Shown here one piece after another: positions 35,130-43,870 of a stretch of DNA of 64,000 nucleotides; positions within the stretch are counted from its first letter, which is position 1, and each line of letters opens with the position of its first letter. The notes under the pieces were generated by a model, which saw nothing but the letters and a program-made list of their open reading frames with translations, had not been told where the DNA came from and did no database searches. The stretch comes from Clostridium thermosuccinogenes. Its GTDB lineage: Bacteria > Bacillota > Clostridia > Acetivibrionales > DSM-5807. The stretch covers positions 1,947,665-2,011,664 of the forward strand of contig NZ_CP021850.1 in NCBI RefSeq assembly GCF_002896855.1, read 5' to 3'. The position numbers were made by a program, and so were the translations under genes.

Positions 35130-36128
35130 CTAGTCCTCCCTCTTTATCCTTGGATCGAGTCTTGGAAGTATCAAGTCAACAAATAAACTGGCAAGCACTG
35201 TTGCTGAAGTGGTAATCAGGAGCAAACCCTGAGCCACGGTAAAATCACGATTTCCCAGGGCTTTGCTTAACTGGGAACCGATACCCGGGTAAACAAAGGG
35301 TCCCTCCATATAAGGCGCACCACCTAACATGGAACCAAAACTGATAGCCAGTGTAGTGTATAACGGCAATAGTGCATTTTTCTTTACATATTTATTGCGT
35401 ATGGTCTTATCCGATAGGCCTCTTGCATAAGCCGCGGTCACGTAATCCTCTGCCATGACGGAGATGCAGCTTCCTTTCATATTCATAACCCAGCCATTAA
35501 TCTGTGTAGTGGTATAAGCGAATATTGGCAGTGCAGCATGCCAAAGCACATCTTTAATAAAAGGCAGATTAAGCCCCGGCTTAACTTTCATGGAATACGC
35601 CCCTTGTATAGGAAACCATTTAAGGCCGAACGCGAATATGGAAAGCACCAGGGTTGGAATCAATGCCGGCGGTATTGAATTCACAATGGTGGAATAGGCA
35701 GCAATAATCGCGCTGATAATTGATTTTCTCCTCCAGGCCATTATGCTTCCCAGCCAAATACCCAGAAAATAGCTCAAAAGAAGAGCTATGGATACCAGAA
35801 ACAGCGTCCAGGGCATATAATAAGCGACGATCTGGTTTACTGTTATGGAGCTGTTGGTTATTGATGTTCCCAAGTTCCCGCGGAATAAGGATGAATAATA
35901 TCTCCACATCTGTTGTAATATTGGTTCATCAGGATCATAGTTGTAGGTCTGGACGACCAGCCTTTTTGCTTCGTTAAAATCTATACCACGTTGCACAGCC
36001 ATGTCACGGGCTCTGACATCAAATACATCACCCGGCATCAGCCGGAACAATATGAATGTCAATATTGAGCATATAGCTATGGTTAGAAGGGCTATACCGA
36101 TCTTTTTCAAATAATATCTCGAATTCAT
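35130..36128 (-). CDS. ABC transporter permease, OppB type
   Basis: Permease of 332 residues with six spans. The first span and the LMPGDVFD motif are typical of OppB, where PGDP occurs. EDYVTAAYARGLSDKTIRNK is the conserved cytoplasmic loop that engages the ATPase. It follows the binding-protein gene after a strong hairpin. Confidence 0.92.
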   Translation of the reverse strand: MNSRYYLKKIGIALLTIAICSILTFILFRLMPGDVFDVRARDMAVQRGIDFNEAKRLVVQTYNYDPDEPILQQMWRYYSSLFRGNLGTSITNSSITVNQIVAYYMPWTLFLVSIALLLSYFLGIWLGSIMAWRRKSIISAIIAAYSTIVNSIPPALIPTLVLSIFAFGLKWFPIQGAYSMKVKPGLNLPFIKDVLWHAALPIFAYTTTQINGWVMNMKGSCISVMAEDYVTAAYARGLSDKTIRNKYVKKNALLPLYTTLAISFGSMLGGAPYMEGPFVYPGIGSQLSKALGNRDFTVAQGLLLITTSATVLASLFVDLILPRLDPRIKRED

Positions 36129-36158
36129 GTGCGCCTCCTCCTTTATTTAATTTTTATT

Positions 36159-36188
36159 GGCTAGAGGTGTTTAAATTCACCTCTAGCC
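36159..36188 (-). other. Hairpin between the binding-protein and permease genes
   Basis: GGCTAGAGGTG (36159-36169) is the exact complement of CACCTCTAGCC (36178-36188), with an 8-base loop. It could be a leaky terminator that gives more binding protein than permease; on the minus strand only an A/T-rich tract follows. Confidence 0.6.
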
Positions 36189-36275
36189 ACAGATAACTTT
36201 TTGCGCTATCTATTGTCACAATCAGGGAAAAGCTTAAGAGTGATCATAATACATCCCCAATAGGGTATGATGTCA

Positions 36276-38192
36276 TCATTTTTCTGTAGTAGGAGCAAGT
36301 CTTGACATTTTACGCACACCACCCGAGAATCCCCAGTTGAGATCATGTACTGCAATTCTTTCTTCCAGTGTTTCAGGGAATGGCATCCAACGATTTTCGG
36401 GTATTTTATCCTTCATCGGCAAGTTATCGGTATATTTCAGGTTCTCCCATGCACCCGTTACATTTTCGTAGAAGTTGATGGCAAAGGCATTTTCATTTGT
36501 AGCCCAGATGATGCGCTCCCATTGATCCTTTCTTACTTCGTCATCCATTTCGTTCGGCATGTTGGAAATCCACTGCCATACGTCAAAGGTATTGCCGTCC
36601 CAATCCTCCAGCTTCAATGTAGTACGATTGGTCTTTTCGTCAAAGGGGAAGTTCATCTTTTTAGCAGGTCCACCACCGCGGCTATAGAAATTATTGAGAG
36701 TGAAATATGGATGAGAGAAGGACCAAGCAACATCTATCCACTCCCAGCTCATATCAAATACATGCTCAACCTCGGACTGCTGTCCGTACACTGAACCGTC
36801 AACCGCGATTACTTCCGTATCTATTCCGAACTTTGTAAGCTGGTTAGCATAGATAGGGCATACCAAGGTTGCCACATACCAGCCTTTATCCAAGCCAATA
36901 GTTAATTTTATCTGCTTTCCGTTCGCGTCATGCCATTTACCGTTGATTTTTTTGCATCCGATGCTTTCCAAAAGCTCCGCAGCTTTTGCTTCGTCATGGC
37001 TGTATTTGCGCATTCTATCAATTACGTCCTTATCCACATATGTTTCCAGCATTGATGGAGGTAAGCCCAGGGATGACCAAGAATGTACATCGGACTGATA
37101 TGATCCTATATCACGCAATGCTTCTTTATCAGCTACATAAATCAAAGCTTGCCGGAATTCTTTTTTATCCATGGGGGCGTTCTTTGATCCTATGTTGAAA
37201 TACAAGCCATGGGATGCAGGGTCCCTCATGGGGTAATATACAATATTTTTATTGGCTTTCAGAAGCGATTCTGTCAGGTCCTTTGGCATTGTACCGTCCA
37301 TGTTGTGGATTTCTTCTGCTTCCATCATAGGAGATTTTGTTGCATCAGTAGTGGATCTTATGATGATCTTGTCAAATTTCTGACCGTCCGGATTCCAATA
37401 ATATGGGTTTTTGCTCATGCTTCCTTCGTTTATTGTATGGCCGGGGTCATTAATATATGGACCTGTACCCACGATTATGTGGTCTTCGTTGGGGGGAGTC
37501 TTGATATATTCCTTCCATACCTTGTCTAACTCTTCGGCAATTTTGGGATCGCCTGCCGGATATCTGCCGAAAGGTCCGCGTATTCCCTGGGCCTTTTGCT
37601 CCTCAGTCAACAATGGAGCCTTTTGGAGCAGCTCATACCGCTTTTCGGCGAATTCCCCATATATATGGTAGGGGATACGTCCATGGTGGACTTCCTGAGC
37701 AATTAACATAATCCTTAAATCATCGAAAGGAGCCGGTTCAGCCCATACGAATTCAACAGTTAAATCATCGGGAGTTTCGATAGAAGTCAAGAAGTTAACC
37801 GGAGAGTTGTGGCATATTTGGTAGAAGCACCAGATATCTTTGCTGGTGAAAGGTTCTCCGTCGCTCCATTTTATGTTGGGGCGCAGTTTAAATATTGTCT
37901 TGTTACCCACGTGCTCGTAACTTTCTGCTAACTGCAAAGCAATGTCATCGGTACCACGCTGATAGCGGATTAATCCTTCAAAAGCGAAATCACCGAAAGT
38001 GCTTGTGCCAACCTCAGAGTTCTGATTTGCGATGAACTGGGCAGGATCAGGAAGACCGCCTTGTCTGATATACACTTTATCTTTATTGTACCCTTCGGTA
38101 GATGCTGACTTATTTGTCTGATTACATGCTGTTGGTGAAATGGATATAATGGAAATAATGAAAATTAATACCAGTCTTTTTAAATTTTTCAT
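36276..38192 (-). CDS. Family 5 extracellular solute-binding lipoprotein (OppA type)
   Basis: Lipoprotein of 638 residues. The signal peptide ends in SPTAC (Cys at about 23), and the SBP_bac_5 body includes LRPNIKWSDGEPFTSKDIW, typical of the family. Most members bind peptides, but some bind nickel or oligosaccharides, so the ligand is open. ATG 38192 is chosen (GGAGG seven bases away) over the adjacent GTG 38195. It is the first gene of the importer operon. Confidence 0.92.
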   Translation of the reverse strand: MKNLKRLVLIFIISIISISPTACNQTNKSASTEGYNKDKVYIRQGGLPDPAQFIANQNSEVGTSTFGDFAFEGLIRYQRGTDDIALQLAESYEHVGNKTIFKLRPNIKWSDGEPFTSKDIWCFYQICHNSPVNFLTSIETPDDLTVEFVWAEPAPFDDLRIMLIAQEVHHGRIPYHIYGEFAEKRYELLQKAPLLTEEQKAQGIRGPFGRYPAGDPKIAEELDKVWKEYIKTPPNEDHIIVGTGPYINDPGHTINEGSMSKNPYYWNPDGQKFDKIIIRSTTDATKSPMMEAEEIHNMDGTMPKDLTESLLKANKNIVYYPMRDPASHGLYFNIGSKNAPMDKKEFRQALIYVADKEALRDIGSYQSDVHSWSSLGLPPSMLETYVDKDVIDRMRKYSHDEAKAAELLESIGCKKINGKWHDANGKQIKLTIGLDKGWYVATLVCPIYANQLTKFGIDTEVIAVDGSVYGQQSEVEHVFDMSWEWIDVAWSFSHPYFTLNNFYSRGGGPAKKMNFPFDEKTNRTTLKLEDWDGNTFDVWQWISNMPNEMDDEVRKDQWERIIWATNENAFAINFYENVTGAWENLKYTDNLPMKDKIPENRWMPFPETLEERIAVHDLNWGFSGGVRKMSRLAPTTEK

Positions 38193-38353
38193 CACTTTAC
38201 CTCCATTTTAATTAAATTGATAGAGTCGAAAAAAGCGGTTAAAGAAATGAGTAGAATTGGTTGGAAAATGTTATCAACGAATTAGTGTGGTGTTAGAGTG
38301 TAGCATAAAAAATATTGTGAGTCATTAATCTTGCAATTTGGAAAGTTTATTCA

Positions 38354-38566
38354 TCAACTATTAACTTTGCGTCTGGACTTGATGAAAAAATATTCATATG
38401 GTACATTTAGTGCTGTGCATATTTTTACATATTCGTCAATACTTAGTTTTCTTTTTCCTTTAAGAGCAAGACTGATGCAATGTTCAGTAAGACCAGCTTT
38501 TTCACATAAAGAAACTTGTTTAATGTCATTTTCTTCCATAAATTTTTCGATTGCTTTTACAATCAT
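38354..38566 (-). CDS. Xre-family helix-turn-helix regulator
   Basis: Short Cro/CI-type protein of 70 residues, nearly all one HTH domain (KQVSLCEKAGLTEHCISLAL and then KGKRKLSIDEYVKICTALNV). A strong ribosome site (GGGGAGG) lies 8 bases upstream of the start. It has no sensor domain. An IS6-like element begins 24 bases upstream of its start codon and separates it from its promoter at 40551-40579. It may regulate the importer operon that follows it on the same strand, but that is inference. Confidence 0.82.
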   Translation of the reverse strand: MIVKAIEKFMEENDIKQVSLCEKAGLTEHCISLALKGKRKLSIDEYVKICTALNVPYEYFFIKSRRKVNS

Positions 38567-38581
38567 ATCTTTGCCTCCCCC

Positions 38582-38589
38582 TGATTAAG
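38582..38589 (+). repeat. Target-site duplication of the IS6-like element, left copy
   Basis: TGATTAAG, repeated exactly at 40523-40530. Confidence 0.9.
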
Positions 38590-38774
38590 GGTAGTGTCAA
38601 AAGTTTTGATATGCTTTTGACCTCTAACCCTTGGTTTTACTTGCTTTTATATTATTAAGGGTTTTACCCTCATTTAACTGGAAATTAAGAATGTATAGAA
38701 AGGCAAAGGTACTTGCCCTTTTTTTGGTATAATGTTGTTGCTGGACAACCCCCAAAGAAAGGAGTTAAGTACCT

Positions 38775-40205
38775 TTGAACAACATTATAACAGTTTTACT
38801 ACTATACATTCAAATACAAGCTAAAATTATCATTTACCTCATGTGTGCACTCTTTAGTAAAGGATCCGTCCGCAAGTACTACGATGAGCCTGTTAGGAAG
38901 CCTTACCGCAAGCTTGTGGTGGATACCATGCCGATTATTGAGACACTTGAGAAGCTTGATTATAAGCAGCTTATTTCAAATCATCTCAAGGAAACCGGTA
39001 AGCTTATAACCCCTATTACAAGGAGAAAAGCTTCTACAGTCCCTGATACTATGGCCTGCCCAAGATGTGGAGCTCCTCATGAATACCTTTACGACAATAC
39101 CGGTGGTAAAGGCCAGTACTTATGCAAAGTCTGCAAGTGCACTTTCAACAAGAAAAACCGTTACCTAAAAAATCTCATCTTCCTCTGCCCCCACTGTGGA
39201 AGGACACTGGAACTTAAGAAAGAGCGTAAGGACTTCAACGTACATAAGTGCACCAACTCCAAGTGCCCCTATTACCTTGACAGGCTCAATTCCATGTCCG
39301 AGGAAGACAAGCAGCGCTACAAGTCTTCTCCACATGATTTCAAGCTCCATTACATCTACAGGGAGTTTGATATTGACTTTGAGCCTTTGGTAAGAAAGCC
39401 TTCCCAGCCTCCGAGTGTAGATATATCAAGGCTTTATGTCTCTCCTCACGTCCTGGGGCTGATACTTACATACCATGTCAATTTTGGCCTTTCTACCCGG
39501 ATGACAGCTGCCCTTATGCGTGAAGTACATGGTGTAAGTGTTTCTCATCAGTCGGTATCAAATTATGCCGATGCTGTTGCCACAAACATTAAACCCTTCA
39601 TTGACAACTACAAGTATGATCTCTCAGATTCCATCTGCGGGGATGAGACGTACATAAAGGTTCTGGGCAAATGGCATTACGTATTCTTTATATTCGACGC
39701 AGTAAAGAAGATTATCCTCTCATACCCCGTCTCTGCCAACCGTGATGTTAAAGCTGCAATTTATGCTCTTGACGAAGCATTGTCCAAGTTCGATAAGCTT
39801 CCTGAGGATCTTACCCTGATCTTTGACGGGAACCCTATTTACATGCTTGCTCAACACTATTTCGCCCAGTACGGCATCCACTTTGACATAAAGCAGGTAA
39901 TCGGTCTTACCAACGACGACCCTATCTCCGAAGAATACAGGCCTTTAAAGCAGATCATCGAAAGGTTAAACCGCACCTTCAAGGGAAACTACAGACCCAC
40001 CAACGGTTTTAACAACTATGCAGGTTCAGTATCCTTCCTTACACTGTTTGTAGCCTACTTCAACTTCCTAAGGCCTCATTCCTCTCTGGAAGGCAGGGTG
40101 CCGGTGGTCTTAGAAGAGCTCAAAGACCGGCCTAATATGCCTGCCAGGTGGGTTACACTCATTAAAATGTCCCAAGAATACATCAAAGCCCAACAATCTG
40201 CTTAA
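38775..40205 (+). CDS. IS6-like DDE transposase with zinc ribbons
   Basis: Transposase of 476 residues. Two zinc-ribbon regions (CPRCGAPHEY with CKVCKC, and LCPHCGRTLE with CTNSKCPYY) at about 95-170 precede the DDE core: SICGDETYIKVLGKWHY (first Asp), LTLIFDGNPIYMLA (second Asp) and KQIIERLNRTFKGNYRP (Glu). The core is of the IS6-related DDE type. The TTG start has AAGGAG about 10 bases upstream. The reading frame is intact. Confidence 0.9.
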   Translation: MNNIITVLLLYIQIQAKIIIYLMCALFSKGSVRKYYDEPVRKPYRKLVVDTMPIIETLEKLDYKQLISNHLKETGKLITPITRRKASTVPDTMACPRCGAPHEYLYDNTGGKGQYLCKVCKCTFNKKNRYLKNLIFLCPHCGRTLELKKERKDFNVHKCTNSKCPYYLDRLNSMSEEDKQRYKSSPHDFKLHYIYREFDIDFEPLVRKPSQPPSVDISRLYVSPHVLGLILTYHVNFGLSTRMTAALMREVHGVSVSHQSVSNYADAVATNIKPFIDNYKYDLSDSICGDETYIKVLGKWHYVFFIFDAVKKIILSYPVSANRDVKAAIYALDEALSKFDKLPEDLTLIFDGNPIYMLAQHYFAQYGIHFDIKQVIGLTNDDPISEEYRPLKQIIERLNRTFKGNYRPTNGFNNYAGSVSFLTLFVAYFNFLRPHSSLEGRVPVVLEELKDRPNMPARWVTLIKMSQEYIKAQQSA

Positions 40206-40264
40206 GGAACGAAATTCATCCTCTTATTTTTGTAGCATAGCATAGCAAAACAGTCGCCGCCGAA

Positions 40265-40406
40265 CCTGTGGAGTTTGTGGGTAACCCGCTGATTTGAGGG
40301 GTGTGGGTAACTTGTGTGATAAAGTGTTGGCAACACGCTTTTCGTTGCCAATGCTTTATCCACTTGTTATCCATGCCTCGGGCGGGTTATCCATCAAATC
40401 CACAGG
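40265..40406 (+). repeat. Long imperfect palindrome in the IS6-like element
   Basis: Arms of about 70 bases pair through nearly their whole length, for example CCTGTGGAGTTTGTGGGTAA with the complement of 40387-40406, GTGTGGGTAACTTG with CACTTGTTATCCATGCC (partly), and 40318-40334 with 40344-40360 at the tip. The transcript would be a long rod-like RNA. No function is known to me. Confidence 0.7.
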
Positions 40407-40522
40407 TATTATATTCCCATGGTTTTTCTTGTTGCTTATTTGGTTTCCAATGTGCATATTTGGTAAATACTCTCATTTCTGGCGTCAAAATTTTATTCTT
40501 TCATAGAACTTTTGACACTACC

Positions 40523-40530
40523 TGATTAAG
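40523..40530 (+). repeat. Target-site duplication of the IS6-like element, right copy
   Basis: TGATTAAG, identical to 38582-38589. Confidence 0.9.
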
Positions 40531-40550
40531 AATATCTTAAGTATATTTTT

Positions 40551-40579
40551 ATGATAATGCAGTTACACTTAACTGTCAA
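40551..40579 (-). promoter_or_regulatory. Stranded promoter of the Xre-type regulator
   Basis: On the minus strand TTGACA (40574-40579) and TATCAT (40551-40556) are 17 bases apart, a near-consensus promoter. It points at the IS6-like element and lies 30 bases from the insertion. Without the element it would be just upstream of the Xre-type gene. Confidence 0.75.
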
Positions 40580-41210
40580 TAGTATTCTGTCGACAAGTAG
40601 TTAAGAATTTCTGTAGTATTGTATTTACAAACACCTCTTTATACTTGTATTATATTTGATATTATGTCTTTATATTTTTAAGATTTCATTACAAATAAAT
40701 GGAAATACAAAAGCACAAATGATATATCAATATGATTTCGGAAAAAACAAGCAGAATAATGGGTATGTTGACTCCAAGAGAAATAATCATTCTACAAATA
40801 TAACCGAAATGATATTAAAGTCAACAGTCGAATTTTCATGATAGATGACTTTTGGAGTAAAAAAGTAAGTCTGTTAATTTGCCAGTATCACTAAAATTCC
40901 TTACGCAACTCATGTTCTTTTAGGACTTGATAAGTAATAGAATGTCAATTTAACAACCTTATAAAACTAAAGACAAATTATACTCTATAAGCTTTCTGTG
41001 ACAATGTAAGATTTTGGGTGTGATAATCAGGAGTTAATCTTTAATATCCATTTATATGATTATTGTTCCAGCTTTTCCATACTCCTTAATATTTCACCCT
41101 GATAAGGTGCAAAAAATTGTACTAATCAAAAAGGGTGTAAATAAACATTCCAAGGGGGTCGGGTAAGATATGTTTTGTGGCAAACCAATATATCAAAAGG
41201 TGATTTGAGA

Positions 41211-41414
41211 TATGTCCGAGAAAGATATGCAATTAAATGAGAAAATAAAAATAGAAGAAACAAAGGAAATGTTGTGAACTTGAGCAGAAAGGAATTAAAG
41301 AACTTCTTACGGGCAATCACTTCATTGGAAGAAAAAGGGTGCCGTGTAATTGTAGAATTTACCCACATCGACTCCAGCAACAGGCCTGGATTTCATCCAA
41401 AGCGCTTCCTCTAG
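41211..41414 (+). CDS. Two tiny overlapping frames, uncertain
   Basis: ATG 41211 reads MSEKDMQLNEKIKIEETKEM and stops at 41275-41277; GTG 41274 overlaps that stop and opens a 46-residue frame with ITSLEEKGCRVIVEFTHIDS, ending RPGFHPKRFL at 41414. AAAGG precedes each start. This could be one small gene split by a frameshift, or two coupled peptides. The rest of 40580-41727 shows no gene. Confidence 0.3.
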
Positions 41415-41480
41415 CTGTTTTTAACAGTATTTTGGAATAAGGCATACGAAGAAATCTATTCTTGAGCTTATCTAACTTGT

Positions 41481-41537
41481 ATGATAAACTGTATACCATA
41501 CATACAATTTATTACCTTAAGATGCAGATTATGGTGA
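41481..41537 (+). repeat. Diverged 57-bp segment shared with 46672-46726
   Basis: About 80 percent identical to 46672-46726, including TGTATACCAT and ATGCAGAT. In one frame both copies read YDK(L/V)YTI..., with most changes conservative, so it may be a coding relic. Each copy lies 190-260 bases before a plus-strand gene. Confidence 0.4.
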
Positions 41538-41727
41538 AATAGTAAAAATAAAAAGATTTAATGAGTTAATTTTTATACAAATCGCTCTAGTCTCCTTTGA
41601 AGTGCCCCAGGATAACCGAAATACTATTATGTCTGAAATATTAGGTAAAAAAATAGGTGTTTTCCCGCACAAGTTCGTATAAACATCCGGAGTTAATGTT
41701 GATGGATATTATGAGAGGAGTGGAATA

Positions 41728-42549
41728 ATGAAAGTCGGATGCAATTTATCAGCAGAGTTGATGGAATTAATTGATGAAAAAAAGGTATCAGTTGATTATG
41801 TAAAAATCGCATTATTAAAATCCGATGATGAAATACCGGAGAAATATAAAAGCTATGGAAAAATATTATTACATGGTGTAGGAATGGATGTGCCGCAACA
41901 TACTGGTTCTAATAAATTAAGTAGTGTGAATTGGAATCAAGTCAGAGAAAAAGTAGAATTTTGTAATAGTAGCTTTATCGGTTTACATTGTGCCACATAC
42001 CAATCTGACTGGGACGTGCCAGAAGTGACATTTGATATGGCAAAAGAACGGATGGGACATTTTTTGAATGTATGGAAAGTAAATCTTGACACAGAGATAT
42101 TAATTGAAAATGCACCATATACATCATACTACGAAACTAACAGCCCTAAGAATATCAAGCATTCAGTTTCTCCTAAGTTAATAAATGAGCTGTGCGGTGA
42201 ATATGGAGTAGGATTGTTGCTTGATATAGCACATGCGAAAGTTGCTGCAAGCGGTTTGGGTCTTCCGATAAAAGAATACCTGTCAGCATTACCATTGGAG
42301 CTTGTGAAAGAAGTTCATGCAGTAGGGACAAGAACAACTGATGATGGATTAAGAGATGGTCATTTAGAGATGACTGAGGATGATTATGAGATTCTAGAAT
42401 TTGCATTAGGGATAGCAAATCCTGAAGTGGTTACTTTGGAATATGGAGGGTTTGGAGAGCATTTTTCATGGCGAAGCGATAAGAATGCCATAGAAAGACA
42501 ATTAAAAAGGATAAATGAAATTGTTTGCAGGAGGATCAAATTCGGATGA
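41728..42549 (+). CDS. DUF692/MNIO-type TIM-barrel protein
   Basis: Protein of 273 residues. The order of motifs ILLHGVGMD, LHCATYQSD, ILIENAPYTSYYE, GVGLLLDIAHAKVAA, VKEVHAVGT and VVTLEYGGFGEHFSW matches DUF692-like multinuclear non-heme iron enzymes of the MbnB/TglH group, with His, Glu, Asp and Asn in the barrel positions. Many such enzymes modify cysteine-containing precursor peptides. No clear precursor or partner protein is next to it. The family assignment is from motif spacing, so it needs confirmation. The ribosome site GAGAGGAG is about 8 bases upstream. Confidence 0.55.
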   Translation: MKVGCNLSAELMELIDEKKVSVDYVKIALLKSDDEIPEKYKSYGKILLHGVGMDVPQHTGSNKLSSVNWNQVREKVEFCNSSFIGLHCATYQSDWDVPEVTFDMAKERMGHFLNVWKVNLDTEILIENAPYTSYYETNSPKNIKHSVSPKLINELCGEYGVGLLLDIAHAKVAASGLGLPIKEYLSALPLELVKEVHAVGTRTTDDGLRDGHLEMTEDDYEILEFALGIANPEVVTLEYGGFGEHFSWRSDKNAIERQLKRINEIVCRRIKFG

Positions 42550-42552
42550 AAG

Positions 42553-42693
42553 GTGGAATTTTCCAATAGCCTATTGTATACTAAAAATATAAAGAATAAT
42601 ACAGTAATAAAAAAACTTGCTCATTCATATGGATTGAACAAAATACATAGTTATAAAATCTCAGACATAGGCTTTGAGATGATGGTAAGTTAA
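42553..42693 (+). CDS. Short frame of unknown identity
   Basis: GTG 42553 opens 46 codons (VIKKLAHSYGLNKIHSYKIS near the middle) right after the MNIO-type gene. It is not recognised, lacks a good ribosome site and may be a decayed gene end. Confidence 0.22.
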   Translation: MEFSNSLLYTKNIKNNTVIKKLAHSYGLNKIHSYKISDIGFEMMVS

Positions 42694-42735
42694 GTAGCGA
42701 CTCAATGCATTTAAACTTCAAAGGGAGTAGTAATT

Positions 42736-43104
42736 ATGAGTTCTATAAAAAAAGCAATGATGGGTAACTTTACAGCTGGAATAGTGATTATTGCGGTCGA
42801 GTTATTAAGTTCTTTTTTCAACATGAATGCCAATGATTTTTTAGCTGTGTTGACAGGAATTATCATTTTAATAGTCTTTTTTATTTCCTTGAGGTTAGTT
42901 ATTCAGAATAGTAAATTACATAATGAGTATACAAATGGCTGGATTTGTTCGGCCTTAAGATTAATTAGAATGGTTGGAGTTGTTATATATTTATTTGGTT
43001 TTGTTTCAAAGTCAGACATTATTAAGAATATAGTATTTACTATTATCGGATTTACTTTTGTTTCTGCCCCGGATAAATGTCCCGGAGTTGCTCAAGTTGC
43101 GTGA
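42736..43104 (+). CDS. Membrane protein cut by the transposon
   Basis: Membrane protein of at most 122 residues with four hydrophobic spans; not recognised. The last 10-15 residues (SAPDKCPGVAQVA) do not fit the hydrophobic pattern and the frame runs into the left end of the transposon, so the C-terminus is probably replaced by transposon sequence. AAGGGAG lies about 10 bases upstream. Confidence 0.5.
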   Translation: MSSIKKAMMGNFTAGIVIIAVELLSSFFNMNANDFLAVLTGIIILIVFFISLRLVIQNSKLHNEYTNGWICSALRLIRMVGVVIYLFGFVSKSDIIKNIVFTIIGFTFVSAPDKCPGVAQVA

Positions 43105-43225
43105 CCGTTTGCACGTATGCTAATATCTTCCTGGAAGAAAAAAAGGAGGATATGATAAGAGCTTTGAATATATATGTTAAGTGTTCCAGCACCTAACCCT
43201 CAAAGCCCTTTAACACATTTGTAAT

Positions 43226-43792
43226 ATGATAATAGCATATCTGGGGCGGAATGTTAAGGAGTATCGCAGAAATTGTTTAAAATTTTTGGAAAGGCTGGAG
43301 TTGATATGCCCGAAATGCGGCGGGAAAACAACCTTTCATGACAGATATGCACGTCATGTGCATATGGGCGAGGAAATTGAATGGATTAACATATTCCGTG
43401 TAATCTGTAGCAAGTGTGGGAAGACACATGCAATCATACCGGATTTCATCAGGCCGTATAAGCATTACTCGGCTTGTGATAGCGAGCTGGTCCTTCGGGA
43501 CCAGGAGGACGGTATACCTCTTGAGGAGATTGAGACTGCCGCCAGCATATCCACATTAAGGCGGTGGGTAGAAGAATTCAGGCAACGGGGGCGGCAAGCT
43601 GCAGGAGCATTAAGAGCTATACTGTACAGGTATTATGGCAAGTTTGTCAATGAGCTGGAGATGATAGAAACAAAGGTATTCCACATGATTGAGCGGCTGC
43701 TTGGGTTACTGCCGCAGATAGAAAGCAGCCATCTTGCCATAGGTGAAACGAATATGTGGCTAACAAATCATCTGGCAGGAGTATTTGTATAG
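43226..43792 (+). CDS. DUF6431-type protein of the transposon
   Basis: Protein of 188 residues. CPKCGG (Cys28, Cys31) and CSKCGK (Cys61, Cys64) form a zinc-binding pair, followed by IIPDFIRPYKHYSA and a helix-turn-helix-like ETAASISTLRRWVEEFRQRG. The protein is typical of the first gene of these transposons; its role is unknown, perhaps end or target recognition. No convincing ribosome site lies before ATG 43226, so the start could differ. Confidence 0.72.
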   Translation: MIIAYLGRNVKEYRRNCLKFLERLELICPKCGGKTTFHDRYARHVHMGEEIEWINIFRVICSKCGKTHAIIPDFIRPYKHYSACDSELVLRDQEDGIPLEEIETAASISTLRRWVEEFRQRGRQAAGALRAILYRYYGKFVNELEMIETKVFHMIERLLGLLPQIESSHLAIGETNMWLTNHLAGVFV

Positions 43793-43870
43793 AAAATTCC
43801 CACATAGTTTGCGTAGCTGTCCGGAGTTCCCTTCTGATAGGCTTTAGGAAAAAGCACAGGAGGGATCGAA

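Larger units (their letters stand above)
38590..40522. mobile_element. IS6-like insertion sequence with 8-bp target duplication
   Basis: Element of 1933 bp with terminal inverted repeats GGTAGTGTCAAAAGTT at both ends and an 8-bp target duplication (TGATTAAG), which suits the IS6/DDE-Tnp group. It carries one transposase gene and a long palindromic tail of about 140 bases (40265-40406). Insertion occurred between a promoter and the ribosome site of the Xre-type gene. Confidence 0.9.

Noticed and set aside
40656-40841. A 61-codon frame as a gene
   Set aside because: No ribosome site, no recognisable family and it lies in A/T-rich sequence next to a promoter region.
43069-43105. Exact left end and target duplication of the TnsB/TnsC-like transposon
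   Set aside because: TGTC is shared with the right side, but flanking bases do not form a clear direct repeat, so the border is reported as approximate.
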